Below, one piece after another: positions 1 to 7,925 of a DNA stretch of 64,000 nt. The DNA is from Tunicatimonas pelagia (GTDB lineage: Bacteria; Bacteroidota; Bacteroidia; Cytophagales; Cyclobacteriaceae). The translations under genes and the position numbers were made by a program. The DNA lies in NCBI RefSeq assembly GCF_030506325.1, contig NZ_CP120683.1, positions 3,485,001 to 3,549,000 of the forward strand. The letters run 5' to 3'. Below the pieces are notes generated by a model. It was not told where the DNA came from and did no database searches. It saw only the letters and a program-made list of their open reading frames with translations. How positions within the stretch are numbered: the first letter of the stretch is position 1; each line of letters starts with the position of its first letter.

Positions 1-1
1 G

Positions 2-1930
2 CTTCCCGCGGTGTTTACTTCGGTAATGACGACGATCATTGCCTTTATTCCACTGATGTTGCTAGATAACCAAGGCTTTACAACCGAAATGTCTATTGTG
101 GTGATTGCTTGTCTGGCCTTCTCGCTGGTGGAAGCGTTTTTTGTACTACCTTCTCACTTGGCAACTGGTAAAGCTGAAGATGCTGATCACAAACCCAAGA
201 AAGACCGTATCCGGGGTGGGTTAGATAAGGGAATTAAGTATCTGCGAGATAATATTTACGGTGGGGTGCTTCGGTTGCTAATTCAGTGGCGATGGGTTTC
301 ATTTGCTGTTCCTCTCTTCATCATCATGGTCGTATGGGGTATGATTAAGGGTGGGTTAATTATGTATACCATTTTTCCTTCTATTCCCTTCGATGACTTT
401 GAAGTATCGCTGGTGCTGAACCCCGGAACCCGGGAGAGTATTACCGAAGATTATCTGCGCCGCTTTGAAAACGCTATCTGGGAAGTAAACGAAGAGATTA
501 AAGAAGATCGGGGCGATGATCAATCTTTGATTGAGATTGTAAGTCTGAATGTGGGCAGTAGTGGCGGACGAGGTGCAGCTGAGCGGGGTAGTCATGCCGG
601 TCATTTACGAGTAGACTTAGCTAATTTAGAGCGGGTAGAAGACATCTCCAGCTTTGAGATTGCTAACCGCGTACGTCAGAAAATTGGTGCCGTACCCGAA
701 GCTCAGAAGTTTAGCGTAGGCGGACAAAACCGCTTCGGAACGCCATTTTCATTGGCACTACTAGGTAACGATTTTGAAAGTTTGATGGCGGCCAAAGAAG
801 AGGCTAAAGCGGAAATTATGGCATTGGCCTCACTAAAGGATATTAAAGACAATACTGCTACTGGACAGCGGGAAATCCAGCTAGAATTACGTCCACAGGC
901 GTACTTCTTAGGGTTTTCTCAGCAAGATATTACCAGCCAAATTCGTCAGGCATTTTTTGGTGAAGAAGCTCAGCGGTTGATTATTGGTACCGACGAAGTG
1001 CGGGTATGGGTACGCTACCCGGAAGAAGACCGCCTGACTATATCCCAGATGGAAGCTATGCGGATTAAAGACGGTCAAGGTAATGAATATCCTCTGCGAG
1101 AGCTGGCCGACTACAACATTGAGCGAGGTGTAATGAATATTAACCACTTCAACGGCAAGCGAGAAGTTCGTCTCGAGGCAGATTTGGTTGATCCCTACGA
1201 GCCGGTTCCACCCATTATTGAGAAGGTGCAGACCGAAATTCTTCCGCCTATTTTGGCGAAATACCCTAGCGTCACCTATTCGTTCGAGGGGCAATCTCGG
1301 CGTTCGGCGCGCACATTCGACTCGTTTATTAAGGTATTTCCCACGGCCTTCATTATGATGATTCTAGTGATTACCCTTTCGTTTCGCTCACTTTACCAAG
1401 CTATTTTAGTGCTATTACTCATTCCCCTGGGTTTGGTTTGTGCGGCTATTGGCCACGGTATTCACGGGCAGCCTATTTCTACGCTTAGTATGTACGGTAT
1501 GATTGCCCTGTCGGGAGTAATTATCAACGATGCGGTAGTAATGCTGGATAAGTATAATCAGAACCTTCGGGATGGTATGCGAGTGGAAGAAGCTGCTTTT
1601 GGAGCAGGTATTGCTCGTTTTAGGGCGATTTTACTCACATCAATTACCACCGTAGTCGGGTTGTATCCGTTGATTCTGGAGAAGAGTTTTCAGGCGCAAT
1701 TCCTGGTTCCGATGGCTATCTCGGTAGCCTACGGAGTTATGCTCGGTACACTCATGATTCTACTTTTCTTCCCTGTGATTATTCTGGTTTTTAACGACGT
1801 TAAGCTGTACATCAACAAAGGCTTCCGAAAGGTGAAACACTTCATGAGTCCGGATGAGCCTTACGAATCTCCTGACCACGAAGATGTAGAACCCGCCATT
1901 CGCGAACAACGCCGCTTGCAACAAGCCTGA
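2..1930 (+). CDS. RND efflux transporter permease, C-terminal part (5' truncated)
   Basis: The reading frame is open from base 2 and has no start in the window, so this is the C-terminal ~640 residues of a protein normally ~1000-1100 long. It shows the AcrB/HAE1-type pattern: a membrane segment at the start, a large periplasmic porter domain, then a second cluster of hydrophobic helices near residues 445-610 containing the typical SGVIINDAVVMLD helix. RND permeases use proton flux to export drugs, lipids or metals in a tripartite pump. A TolC-type gene follows 280 bases downstream, which fits one pump operon; the adaptor gene would lie upstream of the window. The substrate cannot be read from the sequence. 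Confidence 0.93.
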   Translation, partial: LPAVFTSVMTTIIAFIPLMLLDNQGFTTEMSIVVIACLAFSLVEAFFVLPSHLATGKAEDADHKPKKDRIRGGLDKGIKYLRDNIYGGVLRLLIQWRWVSFAVPLFIIMVVWGMIKGGLIMYTIFPSIPFDDFEVSLVLNPGTRESITEDYLRRFENAIWEVNEEIKEDRGDDQSLIEIVSLNVGSSGGRGAAERGSHAGHLRVDLANLERVEDISSFEIANRVRQKIGAVPEAQKFSVGGQNRFGTPFSLALLGNDFESLMAAKEEAKAEIMALASLKDIKDNTATGQREIQLELRPQAYFLGFSQQDITSQIRQAFFGEEAQRLIIGTDEVRVWVRYPEEDRLTISQMEAMRIKDGQGNEYPLRELADYNIERGVMNINHFNGKREVRLEADLVDPYEPVPPIIEKVQTEILPPILAKYPSVTYSFEGQSRRSARTFDSFIKVFPTAFIMMILVITLSFRSLYQAILVLLLIPLGLVCAAIGHGIHGQPISTLSMYGMIALSGVIINDAVVMLDKYNQNLRDGMRVEEAAFGAGIARFRAILLTSITTVVGLYPLILEKSFQAQFLVPMAISVAYGVMLGTLMILLFFPVIILVFNDVKLYINKGFRKVKHFMSPDEPYESPDHEDVEPAIREQRRLQQA

Positions 1931-1984
1931 TGGAAATGTGGAATATGAAATGAGCAATGTGAAATTTGCGCTGAAATAAAAAAT

Positions 1985-2197
1985 GTGGAAAACCAAGATA
2001 GGTTACAAGCAGACATTGCCCGTTTATTAGAACTAATACGCGGCACTAACCTGATGCTGTCTCAATTGAAAGAAGCAGGTAACGACGAACGTAGTCTGGT
2101 ATGTCGTCAGGAGATTCGCCTAAGAGAAAAGTATGCTACCGAATTAGATAAAATTTTAAATCGGTACCAACTTACTGTACAGCCTTTGGAAATATAG
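1985..2197 (+). CDS. small hypothetical protein, charged helical
   Basis: A 70-residue frame starting at GTG, lying between the RND permease and the TolC gene with only 16 bases before the latter. The product is rich in Glu, Arg, Leu and Gln and looks wholly helical, perhaps a short coiled coil, with no signal peptide or membrane segment. An ATG two bases earlier (1983) is in another frame and does not support this protein. Its position suggests co-transcription with the pump. I do not recognise a family; it could be a spurious frame, but codon use resembles the neighbours. Confidence 0.55.
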   Translation: MENQDRLQADIARLLELIRGTNLMLSQLKEAGNDERSLVCRQEIRLREKYATELDKILNRYQLTVQPLEI

Positions 2198-2213
2198 TTT
2201 TCAACCTTAATAT

Positions 2214-3560
2214 ATGAAACACCTAACATTTACTTTTCTAAGTCTTTTTATTGTGCTTTCAGCGCAAGCTCAAGAAGACCTCTCACTTTTTGAGGCCGTT
2301 CAAATTGGGCTAGAAAACAACTTCGATATTCAGATTGAAGAACTGAATATAGATGTTGCCCAAAATAATAACAATTGGGGCGCGGCGGGGCGATGGCCAA
2401 CCATCACTTTTGATATTACCCAAAACAATAATTTTCGAGACGTAGATAATCCTGCGGGCTTTCAACAAGGTTTAACGATCTCTAATGATATTACGCCCGG
2501 AGTAAATGTAAACTGGACTCTATTTAACGGATTTAGCGTGCAAATCCAGCGATCGCGACTACAGGAGCTGGAAAACCTAACGCGGGGTAATGCGCTAGTC
2601 GTGATCGAAAATGCTGTTCAGGCCATCATCAACCAGTACTATCTGGCTCAGTTAGAACAGGAGCGGTTAGACGTGCAGAAAACGGTATTTTCACTATCTA
2701 AAGACCGTTACGAATACGTGCGCCTCAAAGGCGAGCTCGGTAGCGCGGTTACCTTTGATATTTTGCAGGAGCAAAATGCCTTCCTGACAGATTCTTCCAA
2801 TCTAGTGACCCAAGAAATAAACTATCTGAATACGCGTCGAACCCTTAATCTGTTGATGGGACGAGATGTAACGTTGGAATATAGCCTCACCGACAGTTTA
2901 GCTGTATCCCCTACTGACTATGCCTTAGAAGATTTGTATGAGCGCATGATTGCTAGCAACAGCAATCTGCAAAATCAGTATTTGAATCTGGAAATTGCTA
3001 AACTGGATACCCGACTAGCCAAAACTGAACTTTACCCTCAACTTCGGCTGAACGCTGGGGCAGCTTATACCTTGCAGAGACAAGATATTTCTAACGCCCG
3101 GTTTGCCTTTCCCGACCCCGATCGTCCGGAAGTCGTCCGCCCGAGAACACTTAGCTACGCCGCTGGCTTCACTTTAAGCTACTTATTATTTGATGGAGGG
3201 CGGGTGCGTCAAGCCATTGAAAATACTTACACCCAAGAACGCATCAGTCAGGTGCAGATTGAGCAGCAAAAAATAACGCTCCGCAATAATTTGATGGCCA
3301 CTTACGATCTGTACAATGTTCGTAAAAAGCTTCTATCAATTTCGGAAGAAAATATCCGGGCAGCCCAGTTAAATTTAGATTTATCGGAAGAACGCTTCCG
3401 CAATGGCACCATTAACTCCTTTGACTACCGCGATATTCAGGTAAACTACCTCAACACCGCGCTCACCAATATTCAAGCGAAGTATGATCTGATTGAGTCA
3501 GAAACTGAGCTACTTCGCTTGACCGGAGGAATTTTGAGTGAATACGAGAATGTGAACTAA
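2214..3560 (+). CDS. TolC family outer membrane efflux protein
   Basis: A 448-residue protein with a signal peptide (cleavage likely after residues 17-19, at the SAQAQ stretch) and the two repeated outer-membrane-efflux domains typical of TolC. Each has long amphipathic helices with Asn/Gln-rich turns and a short strand pair; the NVNWTLFNGF and LSYLLFDGG strands mark the start of each half. TolC forms the trimeric channel that carries substrates from the RND pump across the outer membrane. Its position just behind the RND permease supports that role. Length is normal for the family. A hairpin (AAGCTTGT/ACAAGCTT arms) follows the stop at about 3559-3590. Confidence 0.93.
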   Translation: MKHLTFTFLSLFIVLSAQAQEDLSLFEAVQIGLENNFDIQIEELNIDVAQNNNNWGAAGRWPTITFDITQNNNFRDVDNPAGFQQGLTISNDITPGVNVNWTLFNGFSVQIQRSRLQELENLTRGNALVVIENAVQAIINQYYLAQLEQERLDVQKTVFSLSKDRYEYVRLKGELGSAVTFDILQEQNAFLTDSSNLVTQEINYLNTRRTLNLLMGRDVTLEYSLTDSLAVSPTDYALEDLYERMIASNSNLQNQYLNLEIAKLDTRLAKTELYPQLRLNAGAAYTLQRQDISNARFAFPDPDRPEVVRPRTLSYAAGFTLSYLLFDGGRVRQAIENTYTQERISQVQIEQQKITLRNNLMATYDLYNVRKKLLSISEENIRAAQLNLDLSEERFRNGTINSFDYRDIQVNYLNTALTNIQAKYDLIESETELLRLTGGILSEYENVN

Positions 3561-3590
3561 GCTTGTGCTGACAGATTTCTGACAAGCTTG
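3559..3590 (+). terminator. possible hairpin after tolC-like gene
   Basis: Perfect 8-base arms AAGCTTGT and ACAAGCTT separated by 15 bases directly follow the TolC-type stop codon. No U-run follows, so this is either a weak or factor-dependent terminator or just an mRNA 3'-end hairpin. Confidence 0.35.
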
Positions 3591-3617
3591 CTTGATCTGA
3601 AAAACGTATTATTTTTG
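3588..3617 (+). promoter_or_regulatory. putative Bacteroidota-type promoter
   Basis: A TATTTTTG box (3610-3617) matches the Bacteroidota -7 consensus TAnnTTTG. A TTG at 3588-3590 lies 19 bases upstream, the expected spacing to the -33 element. The ATG of the next gene is 21 bases downstream of the -7 box. Sequence match only. Confidence 0.5.
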
Positions 3618-3638
3618 GCATAAATACGTACCTGCCAA

Positions 3639-4328
3639 ATGATTAAGCAAATTAAAGCCTATCGTCAAAAAATCAAGATTACTATTGATTGGAAGTCTAA
3701 GCTCATTGACTTTTTTATTGTCATCTTGGGCATCAGTCTAGCCTTTCAACTAAATAGCTGGAACGAATCCCGGAAAGATAAACAACGGCTAAGCAACTAC
3801 CTGGAGAGCTTTCGGCTGGAAACCCAGGAAAATGTTGAAAACCTACAGCGCGTACTGAACGCTGTCCGCTCCCAGAGAGAAGTTGCAGACACTATAAAAG
3901 TGCTGATTGCTTCAAAGAGGTTCATGGATCCGCGATTGGGCAGTACTTCGCCCGAAATGACCAGTTTTATAGCCTACCAGCCTCTGGCAACCACCATAGA
4001 AAATATCAAAGAATCAGGTGACTTTGATTTGATCAAAAACTATACACTACGTAAGCAATTGGTTGATACGTATGAATCTATGGAGGGAACAGAGATTACA
4101 GAACGGGCCACCGAAGAATACATCAGAAACTTTATCAGTCCCTATTTTTTCAATAAGGTACGGTACAGTACCAACTATCCGATAGACCCCGAAGACTTCA
4201 TCACCGATCACCGCTTCGAGAACATTGCCATTGCCTACAGTAACCTAATGACTAATCAGATTATTAGATACGAAGGCGTACTAGAAAAATTACAAGATCT
4301 TGAGAAGAGTCTAGACAGTATCGAGTAA
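3639..4328 (+). CDS. membrane-anchored hypothetical protein (DUF6090-like)
   Basis: A 229-residue protein with a basic N terminus, one strong membrane helix at about residues 23-42 ending in FQLNSWNE, then a long charged helical domain. This layout (short basic start, a single helix followed by N-x-W-N-E, then a helical periplasmic domain) is common in the Bacteroidota families annotated DUF6090. The function of those families is unknown. It has its own plausible promoter just upstream and is followed by small membrane-protein genes. Family assignment is by pattern and moderately sure. Confidence 0.7.
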   Translation: MIKQIKAYRQKIKITIDWKSKLIDFFIVILGISLAFQLNSWNESRKDKQRLSNYLESFRLETQENVENLQRVLNAVRSQREVADTIKVLIASKRFMDPRLGSTSPEMTSFIAYQPLATTIENIKESGDFDLIKNYTLRKQLVDTYESMEGTEITERATEEYIRNFISPYFFNKVRYSTNYPIDPEDFITDHRFENIAIAYSNLMTNQIIRYEGVLEKLQDLEKSLDSIE

Positions 4329-4372
4329 TGACAAAATTGACGTAAATTTATAACATTACTAACCTAGCAATT

Positions 4373-4603
4373 ATGGATACTCTGCTTTTGTTTCTTGGTG
4401 GCCTCGGCGGCTGGGAAATCTTGGTTATTGTAGCTGCCCTCTTATTGGGAGGGATTTTATGGCTCTACGCTCTAATTGATGTGCTACGCAGTCGTTTTCG
4501 CAACGACAGTGACTAAATCGTTTGGTTGCTGGTAGTAATCCTTTTGCAATTTCTGGGAGCGATTATCTATCTTGTTGTCGGACGAAATCAGAAGATCGCT
4601 TAA
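4373..4603 (+). pseudogene. PLDc_N-type two-helix membrane protein split by in-frame TAA
   Basis: From ATG 4373 the frame encodes 47 residues with one membrane helix ending LWLYALIDVLRS, then meets TAA at 4514-4516. The same frame continues after the stop with a second helix (VWLLVVILLQFLGAIIYLVV) and GR-NQKIA before a TAA at 4601-4603. Together these give the complete two-helix layout of the PLDc_N family (phospholipase D/nuclease N-terminal-like small proteins), with the stop sitting where a charged residue such as Lys (AAA) would be expected. It is a recent nonsense mutation, a base error in the sequence, or, much less likely, readthrough. The DoxX gene starts 4 bases after the second stop, so the intact form was probably co-transcribed with it. 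Confidence 0.75.
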
Positions 4604-4606
4604 TTT

Positions 4607-5020
4607 ATGCTCCGTACATCTACCTCATCTACCAACAATGTCCACTTAGGGCTGCTTATTCTGCGACTAGGAATGGGAGTATCATTCATTGCCCACGGTG
4701 TACCCAAGCTCATGGATGGCCCCGAACGCTGGGAGCAGTTAGGCGGCACAATGGCAAACTTAGGTATTACGTTTCTTCCCACCATTTGGGGCTTTATGGG
4801 TAGCTTTGCCGAGTGTGTGGGTGGTCTTTGTCTGGTACTGGGCATCCTCTGGGTTCCCGCCCTCCTATTGCTTACTTTCACTATGATCGTCGCTACGGCT
4901 ATGCATATCAGTAACGGTGATAGCTACTCTGGCATATCGCATCCGCTAGAAGCAGGTATTGTATTTATTGGCCTGCTGGTCACCGGTCCGGGAAAGCACC
5001 GCGTTAGTAAAAAGTTATGA
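4607..5020 (+). CDS. DoxX family membrane protein
   Basis: A 137-residue protein with four predicted membrane helices and the DoxX signature: an LLILRLGMGVSFIAHGVPKL first helix, a central GFMGSFAECVGGLCLVLG helix, and a final short helix before the basic tail. DoxX proteins are small inner-membrane proteins linked to quinone or thiosulfate redox chemistry in some organisms, but most bacterial members have no proven role. It begins 4 bases after the interrupted PLDc_N frame, so they were likely one transcript. The ATG at 4607 fits the usual start of the family, shortly before the first helix. Confidence 0.88.
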   Translation: MLRTSTSSTNNVHLGLLILRLGMGVSFIAHGVPKLMDGPERWEQLGGTMANLGITFLPTIWGFMGSFAECVGGLCLVLGILWVPALLLLTFTMIVATAMHISNGDSYSGISHPLEAGIVFIGLLVTGPGKHRVSKKL

Positions 5021-5054
5021 TCTATGCGCTTACTTGCCCTCTTGATCTTTCTAA

Positions 5055-5214
5055 GAGCATGTTTAAGTTTTGTTTTTGATGGCGAAAATTCAAGATTTGG
5101 TTGCTGAACGAGTCAATTTTTGAGGGAATAGCCTGAGCTATGGCCGATAAAATTGGTGAAGTGCAGCGATTAAAGATGAATTTGCAGCCCAAAGGATAAA
5201 ATTTAAACATGCTC
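5055..5214. mobile_element. 160-bp MITE-like element, copy 1
   Basis: A 160-base element bounded by terminal inverted repeats that read GAGCATGTTTAARTTTTRT from both ends. TAA flanks both ends and is a plausible 3-base target duplication. A second copy in opposite orientation occurs at 27030-27189 and differs at only two bases. No transposase is encoded; the interior holds a small ATAGC/GCTAT hairpin. The short size, terminal repeats and 2-3 base duplication fit a MITE mobilised by an IS5-type transposase, but the parent IS is not in the window. A 62-codon open frame across it on the minus strand is not a gene. Confidence 0.85.
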
Positions 5215-5253
5215 TAATAGTAGTAGGCTGCACCCAAACCACACCTACTGAAT

Positions 5254-5469
5254 TTAAAGATTTTTTAAGCCAACAGCCAGAAGAAAAGTATTCGTTATTG
5301 ATTCCGGTTTCTTCGTTAGCCCGTCACTAGAAGGCGGACGATTGCTGTTACCACTTTTCTGTGACAGGTGTGCTTTCAAAGCAGCAATCTTGCTCAGAGT
5401 AGCCTGCAAACTGGCTTGTAGTTCGGCAATCAGCCCAGCCTGTCGTACTATGATCTCGTACTTGCTCAT
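5254..5469 (-). pseudogene. IS66-type transposase, N-terminal fragment
   Basis: A 71-codon frame whose first ~55 residues have the hallmark IS66 TnpC N terminus: a leucine-rich coiled coil (IAELQASLQATLSKIAALKAHL) followed by SQKSGNSNRPPSSDGLTKKP. In intact IS66 transposases this leads to a zinc-binding stretch and a ~300-residue DDE domain, all missing here; the frame ends in unrelated residues at 5254. No IS66 end was identified. With the adjacent MITE, the 5.05-5.47 kb gap is mobile-element debris with no other gene. Confidence 0.8.
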
Positions 5470-5566
5470 TGATGCTATTTCCTAAGCTCTTTCCTATTTT
5501 GCAAATTCACCTAAATAGTTATCTCTTTTCTGTAATAAAAGAACAAGTTATGTATCTAAAGAGCAA

Positions 5567-6079
5567 ATGAAACCAGAGATACAGCAAATCATCAATCAAT
5601 ACCAGACCAAGGTTTACCGAACTTGTTTGGGGTTTGTTGGGGACGAACAAGAGGTGAAAGATGTAGTCCAGGAAGTATGGATAAATATCTGGAAGGGATT
5701 AAAGACGTTTCGGGGCGATGCTCAATTGAGTACTTGGATATATCGGATTACGGTGAACACTTGCCTATTTCATGTCCGTACCCAAAAACGTTCACCCGAA
5801 ACCACCTTACAAGTGCTACCAGAAGTGGCTCCTGAAACCGTGGACGACCAGGAGGAAACTATGGCTAAACAGCTAGTATTACTCCAAAGATTCCTTCGCG
5901 AACTTCCTGAAAAGGATCGGCTAATCATGATTCTTTATCTAGAAAAATCCTCATATCAACAGATTAGCGAAGTACTCGGAGTATCCGTCAATTATATCGG
6001 CGTAAAAATTAATCGAATAAAAAAATCACTCGCCCAAAAATTTAACTGTCATGGACAATCTACGGCAAATCTGGACTAA
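5567..6079 (+). CDS. RNA polymerase sigma factor, ECF subfamily
   Basis: A 170-residue sigma-70 family protein with only regions 2 and 4. Region 2 covers about residues 8-75 (DVVQEVWINIWKGL, then STWIYRITVN); region 4 covers about 112-160 (LPEKDRLIMILYLE, then the helix-turn-helix SYQQISEVLGVSVNYIGVKINRIK). Such factors direct RNA polymerase to a small stress or envelope regulon and are held by an anti-sigma factor. The next gene overlaps it by 29 bases and encodes a membrane protein that may be that partner. No SusC/FecR gene is beside it, unlike the second sigma factor at 44.8 kb. Confidence 0.92.
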   Translation: MKPEIQQIINQYQTKVYRTCLGFVGDEQEVKDVVQEVWINIWKGLKTFRGDAQLSTWIYRITVNTCLFHVRTQKRSPETTLQVLPEVAPETVDDQEETMAKQLVLLQRFLRELPEKDRLIMILYLEKSSYQQISEVLGVSVNYIGVKINRIKKSLAQKFNCHGQSTANLD

Positions 6080-6662
6080 ACTGCACGAAGCACAGATGGG
6101 TATTGAGGCGCTCATGACACCTCAGTCTACGGAATCCTTAATCCAGCAGGTAAAACAAGAAGAGCAAAAGCGCAAACGCTACACCAAATGGATGATCCCT
6201 ACTACCGTTCTGATAGTTATTGGGATATCAAGTATTGTACTATTTTCTAAGCAGTTGAGCAATACAAGTATTGATAGCTGGCAGCTTTCCGGATTAATTC
6301 TTATAGTATTAGGCGTAGTCTGGATGATTGGGCAATTTGTCTATACACAAATTCCGTTTCAAGAATCTAATTACGAACAGCAGTCAACTACATTTCTTCA
6401 GTTGGCTTATCAAAAGCTACAATTACGAAAGCAGCTAACCGTATGGGGTTCTATTATCTATCTACTGCTTTTAATCCCCGGCATATTGATGGTAGCTTGG
6501 GTTAATCTCCAGAAGATTCCAGGTTACTTAGGTATTATAGGACTTACCATTGGAATAATGTTTGGCCTAGCAGGATATATCATTTGGGTAGAACAGAAAA
6601 AATTTAACCGTACTTACGGAAATATTTTACAGAAAATAAAGCGATTCTTAAGTCACGAGTAG
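6051..6662 (+). CDS. four-helix membrane protein, candidate anti-sigma factor
   Basis: A 203-residue protein with a soluble N-terminal ~45 residues and four predicted membrane helices (about 46-66, 78-98, 130-150, 158-178). Its start lies inside the end of the ECF sigma gene (29-base overlap), which implies translational coupling and a joint function. Many membrane anti-sigma factors have a short cytoplasmic N-terminal sigma-binding segment and are encoded right after their sigma factor, so that role is inferred from position. No zinc anti-sigma motif (HxxxCxxC) is present, so it would be a non-ZAS type. The ISAs1-type element begins 19 bases after its stop. Confidence 0.72.
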   Translation: MDNLRQIWTKLHEAQMGIEALMTPQSTESLIQQVKQEEQKRKRYTKWMIPTTVLIVIGISSIVLFSKQLSNTSIDSWQLSGLILIVLGVVWMIGQFVYTQIPFQESNYEQQSTTFLQLAYQKLQLRKQLTVWGSIIYLLLLIPGILMVAWVNLQKIPGYLGIIGLTIGIMFGLAGYIIWVEQKKFNRTYGNILQKIKRFLSHE

Positions 6663-6680
6663 CACCTCATACTCAATATT

Positions 6681-7851
6681 TAGGTTAAACGCACTAACCA
6701 GAGCAGTAGAGGCGTATAATCTGTCTGAGGTAGTTATCATCCCACCCAGCTTTTTTTCTTCTGACCTTAATGCTGTGTTTATCATTCATCTGTTTGAGCA
6801 GTTGCAAAGAGAGCTTTCTGAGGATATTTCTGTTTTCCGCCCCGTTTTTGGTATGGGTTCGGCAAGTATCTTCGGAAAAGCTCACATCCAAGTGCCAGTG
6901 CAGATGGTTTTCTATGCTCCAATGTTCTCTGACGCGATGGTTGAAGTAGGCAGCAGATTCAGCCTTATCACTGAGATAAAAGCGATACTCTTCTTGTCGT
7001 TTGTTGCCCGTTTCTCGTACCGCGTGCACCATGATGATGGCTTGAATGTTCTTCCAGGCTAACGTTGCTTCCATTAAGTCAGTAGCTTCACTTACATAGC
7101 AGGTGCGAGTTTCTATACGTCCCGAACCAAAGTCAACGTTTTTGTCACAGGCCAACCCTTGGTGGTGGGCCATCATGTAGTCATGAACCTGCTCAAAGGT
7201 GCTTTTTTGGTTCTTTTTCAAAGAGAGTAAATAGTGGCCCTGCTGCTCTACAATCCGCTCAGCAATGGCCGGCCCATTGGCAATAGCATCAATACTTACT
7301 AACGCGCCTGTCAAGTCAAGTTCTTCTAAAAGAGCAGGAATCGCAGTTTTTTCATTGCTTTTCCTTTCGGTCTTGGCCTGTCCCAAGACTACCTGCTGCT
7401 CACAGGCCCAAGCTGTTACTACACAAATACCACTATTGCGCTGACCCTGCTGGGCGGTGGCCCGTAACACCTTCCCATCTACACTGATGTGGTGTTCTTC
7501 TGCAAAGTCACACAGATAGCGCGAGTGCCGGTACAGACAAGCCGAAAACTTACTCGTATCAATAGCATTCAGCACTCGGGTGATGGTATCGTGGGACGGA
7601 ATGCCGTTAGGCAAGCTGAGAAACTCTCCCAGAAAGGCTCGCTTATTCTTGCCATATTCCTCAATCTCTTCATCCGAATCGCAACCCGACAGCGTAGCAA
7701 ACAAACTCAACAACAGAATGTCAGACAATAAGTGCCGCTTCAGCAGCGTAGCCCGACGAGGATCTGGCATCTCATCAAATACCGTAGAGAGTTCCATAAC
7801 TTCTTTTTCCTAAATATAGCCCTATCTTGCCCTATTAGTGCGTTCAACCTA
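6681..7851 (-). mobile_element. complete ISAs1-family insertion sequence
   Basis: 1171 bases bounded by inverted repeats that read TAGGTTAAACGCACTAA on the left and TAGGTTGAACGCACTAA on the right (one mismatch), carrying one transposase gene on the minus strand and flanked by an exact direct repeat. All parts needed for movement appear intact. It sits between the sigma/membrane-protein pair and the promoter of thrB. Confidence 0.92.
6694..7797 (-). CDS. ISAs1 family transposase
   Basis: A 367-residue transposase that fills its IS. The DDE catalytic residues are visible: Asp107 in SVDGKVLRAT, Asp170 in LVSIDAIANG, and the Glu in EHWSIENHLHWHLDV near residue 293, a C-terminal signature of the ISAs1 group. 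The N terminus (FDEMPDPRR then HLLSDILLLSLFATLSGCD) is the standard ISAs1 start. There is no frameshift or stop, so the enzyme should be functional. It catalyses cut-and-paste movement of the element through its terminal repeats. Confidence 0.95.
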   Translation of the reverse strand: MELSTVFDEMPDPRRATLLKRHLLSDILLLSLFATLSGCDSDEEIEEYGKNKRAFLGEFLSLPNGIPSHDTITRVLNAIDTSKFSACLYRHSRYLCDFAEEHHISVDGKVLRATAQQGQRNSGICVVTAWACEQQVVLGQAKTERKSNEKTAIPALLEELDLTGALVSIDAIANGPAIAERIVEQQGHYLLSLKKNQKSTFEQVHDYMMAHHQGLACDKNVDFGSGRIETRTCYVSEATDLMEATLAWKNIQAIIMVHAVRETGNKRQEEYRFYLSDKAESAAYFNHRVREHWSIENHLHWHLDVSFSEDTCRTHTKNGAENRNILRKLSLQLLKQMNDKHSIKVRRKKAGWDDNYLRQIIRLYCSG

Positions 7852-7892
7852 CTCAATATTAATCATCCACTCCCTTTTCTAATAGATTCTCG

Positions 7893-7900
7893 TATTTTTG
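7893..7900 (+). promoter_or_regulatory. putative -7 box of the thrB promoter
   Basis: TATTTTTG matches the Bacteroidota -7 consensus TAnnTTTG and lies 26 bases before the thrB start. It is only about 30 bases outside the target repeat of the ISAs1 element, so the insertion may have replaced the upstream promoter region or stopped just short of it. No convincing -33 TTTG was seen. Confidence 0.45.
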
Positions 7901-7925
7901 CGCTTTAGTAGAAAGGACTAACCTC

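Larger units (their letters stand above)
6672..7860. repeat. 9-bp target site duplication around ISAs1-type IS
   Basis: CTCAATATT is found directly left (6672-6680) and right (7852-7860) of the IS. The copies are identical. If the outer base is assigned differently the repeat is ACTCAATATT, 10 bases. An 8-10 base duplication is usual for the ISAs1 family, and identity of the copies implies a recent insertion. Confidence 0.9.

Noticed and set aside
4514-4516. Programmed readthrough or unusual amino acid at the in-frame TAA
   Set aside because: TAA is not used for selenocysteine or pyrrolysine, and no recoding structure is evident; mutation or base error is simpler.
4522-4803. 93-codon frames on both strands overlapping the PLDc_N/DoxX region
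   Set aside because: They are shadows of the DoxX and PLDc_N frames, with biased Ser/Arg/Cys content and no domain.
5022-5210. 62-codon minus-strand open frame across the 160-bp element
   Set aside because: It is produced by the MITE and its terminal repeats; no conserved protein, and its second copy differs only at neutral-looking bases without family support.
5254-5469. Complete IS66 element
   Set aside because: Only the N-terminal ~55 residues of TnpC are recognisable; TnpA/TnpB, the DDE domain and the ends are missing.
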